Both the position numbers and the translations under genes were made by a program. The notes beneath the pieces were generated by a model that was not told where the DNA came from, ran no database searches, and saw nothing but the letters and a program-made list of their open reading frames with translations. Below are positions 33,466-44,289 of a DNA stretch of 64,000 nucleotides, one piece after another. The DNA lies in contig OX439137.1 in the NCBI GenBank assembly GCA_949318235.1, positions 9,696,532 to 9,760,531 of the forward strand. The letters are read 5' to 3'. Each line of letters opens with the position of its first letter. Positions within the stretch are counted from its first letter, which is position 1. Source of the stretch: Ecdyonurus torrentis (lineage: Eukaryota > Arthropoda > Insecta > Ephemeroptera > Heptageniidae).

Positions 33466-33700
33466 CTAAATAAGCATCAAGCGGTGATGCTTGGTACAGG
33501 TGAGCACATTGTTTTGCTGTGGGCTGCTGATGAGTACCTGAGACCCGCGATGTTTTTTGTGCATCAATTATACAATTAGTGCATAAAATTCGGAACGGAT
33601 ATGGACGAAACGCGCGTCCAGCTAGATCGCGAGAGGTGTGGGTCGTGAGGATATTTGGTATGTTTGGTTAGCTTTTGCACAGAATCACCCATCCTTTTAA
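33466..33700 (-). other. CpG-enriched patch with candidate exon signals
   Basis: This patch is clearly less AT-rich than its surroundings. On the minus strand an ATG near 33697 opens a 38-codon frame (MGDSVQKLTK...), and a different frame with ILCTNC runs to a GAT/GTGAGT donor near 33463. On the plus strand ACAG/GTGAGC is also a good donor. The frames conflict, so I cannot assign an exon. It could be an alternative promoter or first exon of the minus-strand zinc-finger gene. Confidence 0.3.
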
Positions 33701-33949
33701 TTTCTTTTCATATAAAACGTCCTAGCCAAAATGCTAGTGAATTGATTTGAATCCCTACTCCATTATACTATCAAAATTAGAGAATTTCGCTCTGTATTAA
33801 CTCTCAATACACAGTGCTCTAATTTCTCTCGTCCTATCTCTATCCTATTGTTTTAGTAACATCTAAATAAGGGTTATACAATGGCTTTATAATAGTAATG
33901 ATTATTGTTTTGTGTTATTAAACCTCCCAAAAACGCTCTTAGGTTTAGA

Positions 33950-34198
33950 GCAAAAGCTGTTACAGCGACCCCGAACCTACGTAGCCAAACTTGCTCTCAC
34001 ACTAAAGTTATGCACTAGTGTGAGTTACTCTTATTTTGTCACTCACTATATGACGTATATAAAATGTTTTTACGGCTACAGATACGTAGCAAAATAAATT
34101 ATGCAAATATAAGAGTAACTCAAGCATGCCAGGCTAGCACGAGAGCAAGATTAGCTGTAACATACATATGGGGTTGCTGTAACGGCTTTTGCTCTCAG
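33950..34198. mobile_element. Hairpin MITE AA
   Basis: Inverted ends GAGCAAAAGCTGTTACAGC and GCTGTAACGGCTTTTGCTC, with inner pairing of GAGTTACTCTTAT. Target-site duplication not resolved. Confidence 0.75.
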
Positions 34199-34329
34199 CG
34201 CATGTTAATAATTAAAAATTTGACACTGTGTTTTGTGGAGGTAACAATGATATAATTTACTATTAAAAAAAAAAGCGATTTGTTGACAACCCTTTTAACT
34301 ATACAGAATCTGAATCAATTTAACACACA

Positions 34330-34780
34330 CGCATAGGGGAAGAGAAATAAAGCACTATAAAGAACAGATCCGTATTATTTAACATGTCTTATTGATCTGA
34401 TTTATTTCCGAATTTAAAATACATAATATTTAATTAGGATTGTGATGTGCGTATAACAATATGGATAATGGGTAATTTTTTTATCTGGATTTATTTTGAC
34501 AGCACAAAAGCTAAACACATTGTAAATATGTTGGCAATAAACACCAAGAGAGATGGAGTGTGTTATGCCTTCTTCAGTGTACAAACTCAGAGAGAAACTA
34601 TATGAGAACTCCATTTCTCTTGGAGTTTATTGTCAAACTATTTCTAAAGTGTTAGTTTTATTATCTGTGCTAGCAATTAAGATTTTTACCGAACTATGGG
34701 ACTCTCTTCACTATGGTAAAGCCCTTGCTGATTTCTCCTAACCGTTTATTTCTTTCAAATTTATCATAAAAGTAACTGCA
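34330..34780. mobile_element. Family L/X palindromic repeat cluster, copy 1
   Basis: Contains paired GAACTCCATTTCTCTTGGAG-like units and ACCAAGAGAGATGGAGT, a CTTGCTGATTTCTCCTA end and TTTCTTTCAAATTTATCAT. It is related to copies at 49940-50480, 54135-54425, 55400-55670, 55745-55885 and 60815-60915. Confidence 0.6.
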
Positions 34781-35079
34781 TGGTTTATTTTCCTTGATAT
34801 AATATATTAACTGGTATACTGAAGCTTTTATTTTGCACAATTCAGTAACAAATTGTGTATTTAAGCAAAAAAAAAAAAAGAAGAAGAAGAAGAAGAAGAA
34901 GAAGACGAAAAGCTATACCGGTATGCCAATTTGATTTATACATAATTATATTCCTATCTTAATGCTAGCATAGCAAGATTTTCAGCAAACTGTACAATAC
35001 TTTTCTTCTGTTTGCTGAGTTTAATGATTGCTTTCTCATATTTCCTTTTCTTTTAATTTTTATCCAATCATAATTGATG

Positions 35080-35253
35080 TACAGGTATATATCGACCTTG
35101 TTGCGAAAAAAATGTGTAACTCGTATTTTGTCAGGCGAAGCAAAATGTGTAAGTCGTTCCCGAACGTTATGGAGATGGCGCTCGACTTACACATATTGCT
35201 TCACGTGACAAAATACGAGATACACATTTTTTTTGCAACAACGTTGATATGTT
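35080..35253. mobile_element. Hairpin MITE family K, copy 1
   Basis: Near-palindrome: GTAACTCGTATTTTGTCAG on one arm and TGACAAAATACGAGATACAC on the other, with ends GTTGCGAAAAAAATGTG and CATTTTTTTTGCAAC. A longer relative is at 43905-44130. Confidence 0.8.
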
Positions 35254-35590
35254 TATATCATTAAAGTGAATATGTTACAAAAGTGTATTTTAAAACATGA
35301 TAATTCACATATACATAGGTACCAGTATATACCTTGATTTTGTCTGTGCTTCTAATTTTGAGAGCTCCATTTGTCTGCACGTGTAGTGATCTGCTTGAAG
35401 GCGATTTAGTGATGCAAAGAATAATCCTGAAAAATTGAAATCAAATTTAAGCAGGAGGGAAACAAAAAATGATATACATAACATAAATAAAAATTTATGA
35501 ACGTATTTATGCCACACACAGTATATGTGCATGGTATCATATACATTAGACTGCAGCATATATAGACAATGCCCACTTATGTATACTCTA

Positions 35591-35905
35591 ACAGGAAAAG
35601 GAAGTGCCGGAAAAGAAAACCAAGTGATCTTAAGAGTGGGAGGTGGCTCGGGCCTATAGCTTGCTGCTGGTGCGAAGTTTTCTCCCACTTTTACCATCAC
35701 GTGGTTTCCTCTTCCAGCACTTTGAGTTAACAATTTAAGCAATCATTTTATGTAAACCTATATAAACAGGAAACGGAAGTGCCGGAAGCGAAAGCCATGT
35801 GACAGTAGAAGTGAAAGAAAACTTTACGCCAGCAGCAAGCTAGGCCTGAGCTACCTCCCACTATTAACATCATATGGTTTCCTTTTCCGTCACTTTCTTT
35901 TCAGC
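35591..35905. mobile_element. Palindromic element M
   Basis: Repeated inverted blocks: GGAAGTGCCGGAA twice on the left of each half, GGGAGGTGGCTCGGGCCTA against TAGGCCTGAGCTACCTCCC, and terminal GGAAAAGGAA against TTCCTTTTCC. Ends and target duplication are not fixed. Confidence 0.65.
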
Positions 35906-36497
35906 TTTTTAGATTTACATAAAATGCCATACCGCAGAATGGTTATGACTTATGAGCTTTTTTAATAGCAAATCTGCATTTATTTGCACTGAAAAGAGAA
36001 AAGGCTTTGCCTCGATTACCCTATGTGTACTGAAAAGTTAGAGAACAGTATCTAATGTTGCAATAAGCTGCCTCATAATATGTATTATATACTATCCCTG
36101 TAAAGTATACACTCTACACTCAACGGCTTTTTTTTTTTTTTTTTTTTTGACGAAATCTTAGTGAGGTATGTACTGGCGGTTTTCCCAGCTGTATTTATAT
36201 ACACCCTGAATCTTCTGAAATCCTGTATGTATGTGTGGGTTTGTCCAAAATGGTTTGGCCACGGCCTATATATCATACATTCCTTGCATTATCGCCATAA
36301 AAGCCTGAGGAAACTGTGAGCTAAAATGGAAAACTTTTATTAGAAGACCGCAGGATAAGAGGCTATAGAAGGCTCTCATAGCAAATGTATGTACAATGAC
36401 GACTGATAAGAGGGGGTGTACCAGTACATAAGGGAGGTTAGTTTGAAAAATAAACTGACAGCAGGACGTGTTATGTATGATATCACAGTAGATGATA

Positions 36498-36680
36498 CAG
36501 TAGTCCATCTCCTATACTGAGAATGTCAGATCAATGCGCGCCATAATTCCGACTGGGTGAAGCGGGCTGAACTACACGCGTAACGTTACTTCAGTTACTT
36601 TTAGTTCAGTCCGCTTCACCCAGTCGGAATTATGGCGCGTTTTTTGATCTGACATTCCCAGTATAGGAGATGGACTACTG
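36498..36680. mobile_element. Hairpin MITE N with CAGT ends and TA flanks
   Basis: A 183-bp near-perfect palindrome, ends CAGTAGTCCATCTCCTATA and its complement, TA at 36496-36497 and 36681-36682. The flanks themselves continue the palindrome (CACAGTAGATGA and TCATCTACTGTG). Central arms contain AATTCCGACTGGGTGAAGC. Confidence 0.82.
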
Positions 36681-36767
36681 TATCATCTACTGTGGTATGA
36701 TATGGGTCGTTATAGGAATATATGATCATACATATCTAAATACGAAATAATATATATCAGAATGGTA

Positions 36768-36891
36768 CAGCTCTGGCCAAAAGTTCCCGAACGATTTGCA
36801 TAGGCAACCCGCAACCACACTATGCATGTTATCTTTATGAGAAAACGCAGCGGCCGCCGCTTCCCCATTCGGGAACTTTTGACCAGAGATG
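36768..36891. mobile_element. Tc1-like MITE O1
   Basis: Ends CAGCTCTGGCCAAAAGTTCC and, inverted, GGAACTTTTGACCAGAGATG, flanked by TA (36766-36767 and 36892-36893). The GGCCAAAAGT motif is characteristic of Tc1-type terminal repeats. Confidence 0.85.
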
Positions 36892-36893
36892 TA

Positions 36894-36999
36894 CACTCCC
36901 CCCAGATAAATCTGACCGGTCGCGTTCAAGTCTCCTCATATATTTAACATTTGGAGACACGCGCATGAACGCTGCGGTCAGATTTATCTGGAGGGAGTG
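36894..36999. mobile_element. TA-flanked MITE O2, sharing its TA with O1
   Basis: Ends CACTCCCCCCAGATAAATC and, inverted, GATTTATCTGGAGGGAGTG. TA at 36892-36893 (shared with O1) and 37000-37001. 106 bp. Confidence 0.85.
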
Positions 37000-37523
37000 T
37001 ACACATGATCATAGACTACTCATCGTTTATTTCTGTGTAGGAGCTAGGACAATGCACTGTGCACTTCCATATGAAGGAATGGAAATAAAGGATCATTTGC
37101 CGGAGAAACGACTATGCATATGGTTATTATTATAAACGGCCGGAACTGCCGGAAGGAAACTCTTGGGTCGCAGTTCTTGAGATTGCATACACATTTACAG
37201 TGACCCACAGCAGCTATGGGAATACATTAATTGCCTACTTCAAACTAATAATCTACAGAACAGAATGTATGTGGTATATCTATATGTATGCATACTTTAT
37301 CTATTGCAGATTTTGCAGCTAATCTAAGATACTAAGATACCGGCGGTTCTTGCCGGCGATTGGCGTCTCCCCGCGTTGACCAAACGCGGTTTTATTTCAT
37401 AATACACACAAGTCACACGTCTCGTGTCACTTTAATATTCCCTTGATAGTTACATATATTATATAAATAAATACTTGCAATGTTTGCTTTCCTTACTGTT
37501 TTAAACGAAGTTATTCATGATAC

Positions 37524-37543
37524 TTCCAGGATACTTCTTCCAT
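37524..37543 (-). CDS. Candidate start exon of the minus-strand zinc-finger gene
   Basis: An ATG at 37543 opens MEEVSW plus two bases, then GTATCA could serve as donor. Joined to the acceptor at 30683 the frame continues in phase as MEEVSWK-SSLDEVSKF. It lies just downstream of a CpG-rich leader (37560-37740). The donor is weak and a one-in-three chance agreement of phase is possible, so this is a hypothesis. Confidence 0.3.
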
Positions 37544-37559
37544 TTTTTCGTTTTCAATT

Positions 37560-37745
37560 TCACTTTTGCTGACACCGTTGCGAATTCGAAGAGCAAGAGG
37601 GATGGACCAGGGATGGACGCTCAACGCTCAAAAGCACAAGCGCGCGAACGCCGAACGGCGATCCGGCGAGTCCGGCGATGCGGCGACCCGGCGCGGGCAG
37701 GGCGCGGGTCGACAGTGCCTGGACAGTGCTGCCAAGTGCCAAGGT
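37560..37745 (-). promoter_or_regulatory. CpG-rich promoter/leader-like island
   Basis: The most GC- and CpG-dense host-like stretch of the window, with GGCGA(T/G)CCGGCGA-type repeats, next to a candidate ATG. It ends about 55 bases before the Mutator-like insertion. Such islands in AT-rich genomes often mark 5' ends of housekeeping-type genes. The direction (minus) is inferred from the ATG at 37543. Confidence 0.45.
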
Positions 37746-37800
37746 GGTCAAAGAAGAAAATGATTTGGTGGAGGGAGGAGGGAGGAGGGTGGAGGCGATC

Positions 37801-38410
37801 ACGAGACGGTCGGCGCAGAAAACTTATTTTTGCCGAGACTCGTAAAAACCGCTTTGCGCATGCGCAACTAAATACAAACGCGGTAATACTGAATTTTGAA
37901 GGATATTTTTGGTGGATTGAAGTATTTGGTCATTTTTATTATTATTATATTAATTAGTTTGTTTGTTTGTTTATTGTTTTACTTTTTTCAATTTACATTG
38001 AAAACTTTTCTTTATTTTGTTACTATCTTCAATAGCATCAGCAGAGCATACAGCACACAAAATAAAATTATTTACACTTTGACATTTTTTCATTTACTTA
38101 TTGCATGGAGTTTTATATTATTATTACTATACTTTTTTTTTCTTTTTACAATTTTTAAATTTCACTAAAAAATTCCTCAGATTTTTCGGCTTAAATTTTT
38201 AATAAAGTCTGTACACCGAAATTAAAGGGGGAAAAAAACTAATTTTATAGCAATTTTATGTAAAAAAGATTAAACTAATAATATCTTTAAATATACACAT
38301 TTTTATTCCAATCAATTATTATAAGTTTATAACTCTTCAAACATAACTGATTTATACGACTTGGATATTAGACTCATATTGCCACAAATTTTTATACGTA
38401 ATTTGGTTTC

Positions 38411-38450
<40 letters not shown>

Positions 38451-40281
38451 CGTACAGTACGAGCATTTAGAATTTTTTTTAAATTTACCCAAAATTATTT
38501 TTATGTTTTACATATTTTTTTGGATCAAAGTATGTATATAAATATATATTTAAAATATGAGAGTAAAAAAAAAAAGATTAATATATAGATAAATCAGTTA
38601 CCCCATAGTCAGTATAATAAAATATGACACTTTTTGCTTTTTATATTTTAATTTAAATCTTCTGTAAGAATTTTATGTGTACACATATAGAATATGTACA
38701 TATCGATATCAACATTATTATTAAAAGAGGTATCAATATTAAAACGGAGAAGTTTTGAAGCAAAATATATTTAAATTTAAATGTTAAAATTTTATTGTTT
38801 TTTATCACAAATAAATTCTGAACTTATCAAAATTAAAAATTATGGTATTAAAATGAAATTTATTCGAATGAGGAAGGTGAATCGACATTTTTTTTGTTGA
38901 GTGTATGATATTTTTGGAAAGAGCTTTAAAACATTTTGAGGCGCTATATTTTCTTAGGAGGATTGGAGCATGCAAAGTATTTTTATTTATTTTTTGAAAA
39001 TCGGCCCAGAAAGCCTTTGACGTCGTCAGTCCACTTTTTTCTCGGCAAATACTAATTGTTCCAGGTTCAGTAACCAGTTTAATGACATCAGCACACGTCC
39101 TCATGATTTCAAAAAACTGGCTACTGAACCTTCTACGTACGGTCCATACCTTCCGAAATAAATGCCCGATTGATGACGTCACAGGCTTTTTAGGTAACTT
39201 TTCAAAAATTAATTAAAAATACTTCCCATACTCCAATCGTTCTAAGAAAAAATACCACCTCAAAATTTTTTAACGCTCTTTTCAAAAATGTCATAAAAAG
39301 TGGGGGTTAAAAAAATTCACGTTCCTATTCAAAATCTTGTACAATTAAGATCTTGCAAGATTACTGAAGAATGCTTTAATTTATTTAAGTACAAGATAAA
39401 AACATCTTTTTATGACTATAATTTTTATTGCGCGAGGAAAATGTGTCTTTTGTATACAAAATATAATCTTGTGTACAAGAACAAAAAATTTTGCCCAAGG
39501 ATTCATATCAAGCAAAATATAAAATATGCATCTTGCATCAAAATATCTTAATTAATTTTTGTTGTGCAACTTTTTTTAACTCACGTAAGACGTTTCCTTC
39601 TTTTCGTCAAGGTTTATTTCGTGTAAAATAATATACGCATATATGTATAAAAATATATTATTGTCTTGAATCAATCTAATGTTTGAGTTCATTATATAAG
39701 TATATTTTGAATTAACTTTTGAAAGTTTCAAAATGACGTCATATGCTCCAGCAGCTATATGCATTCGGACAGATGAAAAGTTCCAGCCTCAATCTTTAGC
39801 GTCTTTCATAAATTAATGAAAAATACTTAATGCCAATAATTAGAAATTCACATAAATGTATCGAATCATGATAATTAGTACAATACATTCTGTTTTAAAT
39901 AATGCATAAAATTAACCGCAAAAATATATTAGCCATCCTCATTCGAACGCAGGATTAGTATTTTTTGTTTGCACAAAATGTCATTCTTGCGAGGATTAAA
40001 TATTTGATCTTACCATATCTTATACGTAAAATTATTTAAGCAAGATATACTGTATATATAGGACTGCACGATTTTAAGTATAAATTAATGAAATTTCACT
40101 ACGCAAACTCTCGGGGTTACTGATTTATCTACATAAATACATAAATTTGATTTTCAATTTTATTTCTCATCTAAATATGTATTTATATTATACATGTACT
40201 TTGATTGAAAAGAATACGTAAAACATAAAAATTATTTTGAGTAATTAAAAAAAAAAAAAAAAAAAATCTAACAAAGCGTAG

Positions 40282-40316
<35 letters not shown>

Positions 40317-40923
40317 GAAACCAAAAAATTTGTGGCAAGATGAGTCTAATATCCAAGTCGTATAAATCAGTTATGTTTGAAGAGTTATAAACTTATAATT
40401 TTGATTGGAATAAAAATGTGTATATTTAAAGATATTATTAGTTTAATCTTTTTTACATAAAATTGCTATAAAATTAGTTTTTTTTCCCCCTTTAATTTCG
40501 GTGTACAGACTTTATTAAAAATTTAAGCCGAAAAATCTGAGGAATTTTTTAGTGAAATTTAAAAATTGTAAAAAGAAAAAAAAAGTATAGTAATAATAAT
40601 ATAAAACTCCATGCAATAATTTTAAGTAAATGAAAAAATGTCAAAAGTGTAAATAATTTTATTTTGTGTGCTGTATGCTCTGCTGATGCTATTGAAGATA
40701 GTAACAAAATAAAGAAAAGTTTTCAATGTAAATTGAAAAAAGTAAAACAATAAACAAACAAACAAACTAATTAATATAATAATAATAAAAATGACCAAAT
40801 ACTTCAATCCACCAAAAATATCCTTCAAAATTCAGTATTACCGCGTTTGTATTTAGTTGCGCATGCGCAAAGCGGTTTTTACGAGTCTCGGCAAAAATAA
40901 GTTTTCTGCGCCGACCGTCTCGT
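37801..40923. mobile_element. Mutator-like (MULE-type) element with long inverted repeats
   Basis: A 3123-bp element with terminal inverted repeats of about 620-640 bp (37801-38440 and 40285-40923), starting ACGAGACGGTCGGCGCAG, and a perfect 9-bp duplication GAGGCGATC (37792-37800 and 40924-40932). Long terminal repeats with 9-bp duplications are typical of Mutator-like elements. The interior (38441-40284) is AT-rich and has no recognisable transposase; the 125-residue minus frame at 38805-39182 resembles nothing I know. Each arm contains TTGCGCATGCGCAA. The two arms are nearly identical, suggesting a recent insertion. Confidence 0.88.
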
Positions 40924-41549
40924 GAGGCGATCAGGCGATGAATTATTTTTTAATGATGATTTTGATGATTGTTGATTGATGAACATTTAGAAGTTTTATT
41001 ACACATTTAAACCTTACGTCCGTACGTATATGATATGAAGTATCGTGTTCCTCGTCTGCTCGTGCTTGATGCCTTTTTTTTAAATAGTAAAATAAGAAGG
41101 AGTATTTGATTGGCTCAATTAACTATAACATGCATTGTAAAAGTAAATCTGATTGGATAAAAATGCCGGCAGAACTTCAATTCAATCTATCATTTCCACC
41201 GAAGTTTTTTTTAAAACCAAAACAAAAATATATAGATTTTTGTTTTTAAGAGACACAATAATGAAATAAAAGTACATTTTAAAAGCATTTATAAAAGTAA
41301 TAATAGGCGGTATCCTGGGCGGTATCGGTATGGTGTATGGTGTAGTTTTCCTTTATTTACGATATAGCCAACATTGAAATGTGAAATCTAGTTTTAGTAT
41401 ATCTTATATAATGTAGTTTAATCGTTTTTGATAATTTTTAATTTATCGGTTTTAAGTTTTTTTATGAAAATGATTAAATAATCACTCGTCTCAATGAGGA
41501 TATATTCCAATATATAGCTTGATGTTCGTAGGAAACTCGAGGAGACTTT

Positions 41550-41648
41550 GCTGGTTTCCATCTTTTTTATCTTGTTATGTTGGCTAACTACTTAAACAGC
41601 TGTTGTTTACAAACTCGCGTCGTCCCGTGAAACTTCTTATATATTTGG
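41550..41648 (+). promoter_or_regulatory. Candidate 5' untranslated exon of the plus-strand zinc-finger gene
   Basis: A locally GC-richer stretch (ACTCGCGTCGTCCCGTG) ends at TATTTG/GTAAGTTTT, a good donor, and an acceptor-like TTGTTAATAG precedes 41891. This fits a non-coding first exon spliced to the coding start exon, but the transcription start is not defined. Confidence 0.35.
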
Positions 41649-41937
41649 TAAGTTTTTACTGTAATAGTATGTTTTATGGTATTAAATAGCAAGTTTACAC
41701 TAAATTATAATACATTAGTTAGTCTCAGGTGATAAAATTTACATAAATGAGCTTAAAATTTCCAAATTTGAAAGTAGAAAGTACGGCTTGGTTTCCACTC
41801 ATTTCTCGATGTTTCCCGCAATTTTTTTATCTTATTTTGCAAAATTGGGATAATATTTCTTAAAAAATAACGTATTAAATTTGTTAATAGGTGTTTTTAA
41901 TTAATGTTCATCAAGAAAGTTATTCATTATTGTGATT

Positions 41938-43206
41938 ATGGATGACCAGGATGATGCAAAATCTGAAGCAGCAAAGGCGTCATCTACAAGCTTGGGCGTA
42001 GAAGGCGAGAAATTACGGCAAGACAACAATGTCGGTGTTGTCCAGGTAAGGAATTTTCATTCATCAAAGTTTTTACAATGTCTTGCGATTTTTGTTACAT
42101 GTTCTTTTAATTGAATGAAGTGTGTATTATTACATATTATGTTTAAATTACATACAAACATATCATACATATTTGAGATTAAAATTTTACTTGGGCATCG
42201 ATTTTTTTCCCCCAAGGCTATTATGTATGTATGTATGTATGTATATGTACATTATACTATGTACATACTGTACAATGATGTATGCATACATAATTATATA
42301 TGCTATGTTTGATGTCGTTCCTTATTCCTCCTTTGGATGTGGAGAGATACATCATACATATATTATCTTGTACATACCATTTAATCTTTTACAGACATTG
42401 TGGGATGGGCATCAGTAATTGTTAACATTAAATGTACCGGTATCATATGATGTATTATACATATAATTACAAACCAATTTATCAAATATGTATTTTTAGT
42501 ATGAAAATTTAGTATATTAATATATAAAATATAATTTTGAAAGTTAAGTATGATGCATACATTGTTATCAAATAAATACGCAAAACAGTATTCAAAATTT
42601 TGTTTGTGCATACTATTGGATTAGTCCTACATATTGGTCAAATAATAATAATAAATAACTTATTGAGAGGTCACACCCACTTACATGTTCATATTTTAGT
42701 GTCACAAGTATACATACAGTAATGCTGTTCGTAAACCCTGTTCTCTGCACCAAAAATGACGATCACCTATGGTTATTCAAATGGAATGCGCATTTTTTGG
42801 TGCAAGAGAACAGGGTTTACGAACAACACTAATGTATGCGCATATCATTCTGAAGAACGCGCTTAGACGCCATACTGGAGCAATGAATAACATAGCTCAG
42901 CATAGGACAAACATGGTTTTTGGCTATATTTTTGAAAAGTTAGTTTTTTTTTTTTTGTTTTTTTTTCTGTTATACTTAAAAACCTAATTCAACCTGTTAA
43001 AAGCATCAATGTTCTCAAAAATATTTCTATACCCTAAGTATAAGTACATTCATATTTTTAAACTAGCAAAATGTGTCATTTTATCATACCAGCCCATGTT
43101 ATTTAGCGCTCACATATGGCATTGAATGTTATATTAATGCAGCCACCCTATACTTTATAGTTACACTTATCCGAAATAAAGGTTTTTTTTTCCAGAACTA
43201 AAAAAA

Positions 43207-43254
<48 letters not shown>

Positions 43255-44247
43255 ACAAAAAGAAAAAAGTCACTGCCAGTACCAGTACTGGTTAGGGTCT
43301 TTTTTTTATGCAATAGGTAATACTGGTACTGGAAGGGACTTTTTTTTTTTAAATATATTATTATTATTATTTTATTATTCAGCAACTTGTGTTTTACAGG
43401 GCACAGGCTCCTCCTAAATCCTCCCTTCCAAAAAGTGCAGCCTACCTGGTCACGACAGGGTAGTTTGTTAGACGCACCCTGATTTCCTGTCTTTAAGTTA
43501 GAATAACCATGCCACATTGAGTATGTTTGTGGTGGTAGTTTTGGGGATTTTTCTAAAATAGGAATTGTAGGAGGAGCCTGTGCGACACAAGTTGCTGAAA
43601 TTTACTTAAGTAGTTGTTTAAATCATGAAAGTGATTTCAGAAAAAGTGCAAATACAGTTGTGCACAAGCTCCTAAATTCTACCAAAAATGCATCTTGTCA
43701 AGATACTGTATGTGATGGGACAACTTTATTTCCTGTCTTTAAGTTAGAGTAACTACCATTTAGTAATTATAGGTAGTGAAAAAGACATGGAGTAGGAAAA
43801 ATTGGTGAATGGTTGAAATAGTAATGAGCTTAGGTAGACAGGGACGCCAAGGTAGAGAAGATAATTTCTCTTTGCTTTCTACAGAGCAATATAAACTGCT
43901 AGTACTTATTGATGTTGTTGCAAACAATATGCGTATCTCGATTTTTGTCACGCAAAGCAAAATGCGTAAGTCGAGCTCCATCTACATAATGCTCGGAAAC
44001 AAGATAAACACTTTGCTTCGCGTGACAAAAAACGAGTTACACATTTTGCTACGCGTGACAAATAATGCGAAGACATTTTGCTTAGCCCAACAAAGAACAA
44101 GATGCACATATTGTTTGCAACAACATTGATATGTGTAATTAATGCTCTATGCATTAATATATTTTGGCCTGGGTTAGAAATTATTTTCTCAACTACTGCG
44201 TCCGTGTCAGTCTAAGCTCATGATTATTAAAACTGAAATGGTTTTTA

Positions 44248-44289
<42 letters not shown>

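Noticed and set aside
33466..33600. ZAD-type zinc-binding domain reading through ILCTNC
   Set aside because: Only one CxxC pair is present, the frame has no start and is closed upstream by a stop, and phase 0 at its donor does not match the exon at 30683.
35305..35742. 145-residue minus frame as a gene
   Set aside because: It crosses the palindromic element M, has no recognisable domain and no support from splice signals.
38805..39182. 125-residue minus frame inside the Mutator-like element as a possible transposase
   Set aside because: Too short, with no DDE motif or zinc knuckle recognisable; kept only as an unassigned frame.
37896..40828. Identical frames starting MKDIFGGLKYLVIF in opposite orientation, resembling a membrane protein
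   Set aside because: They lie in the two terminal inverted repeats of the Mutator-like element; the hydrophobic look is due to T-rich DNA.
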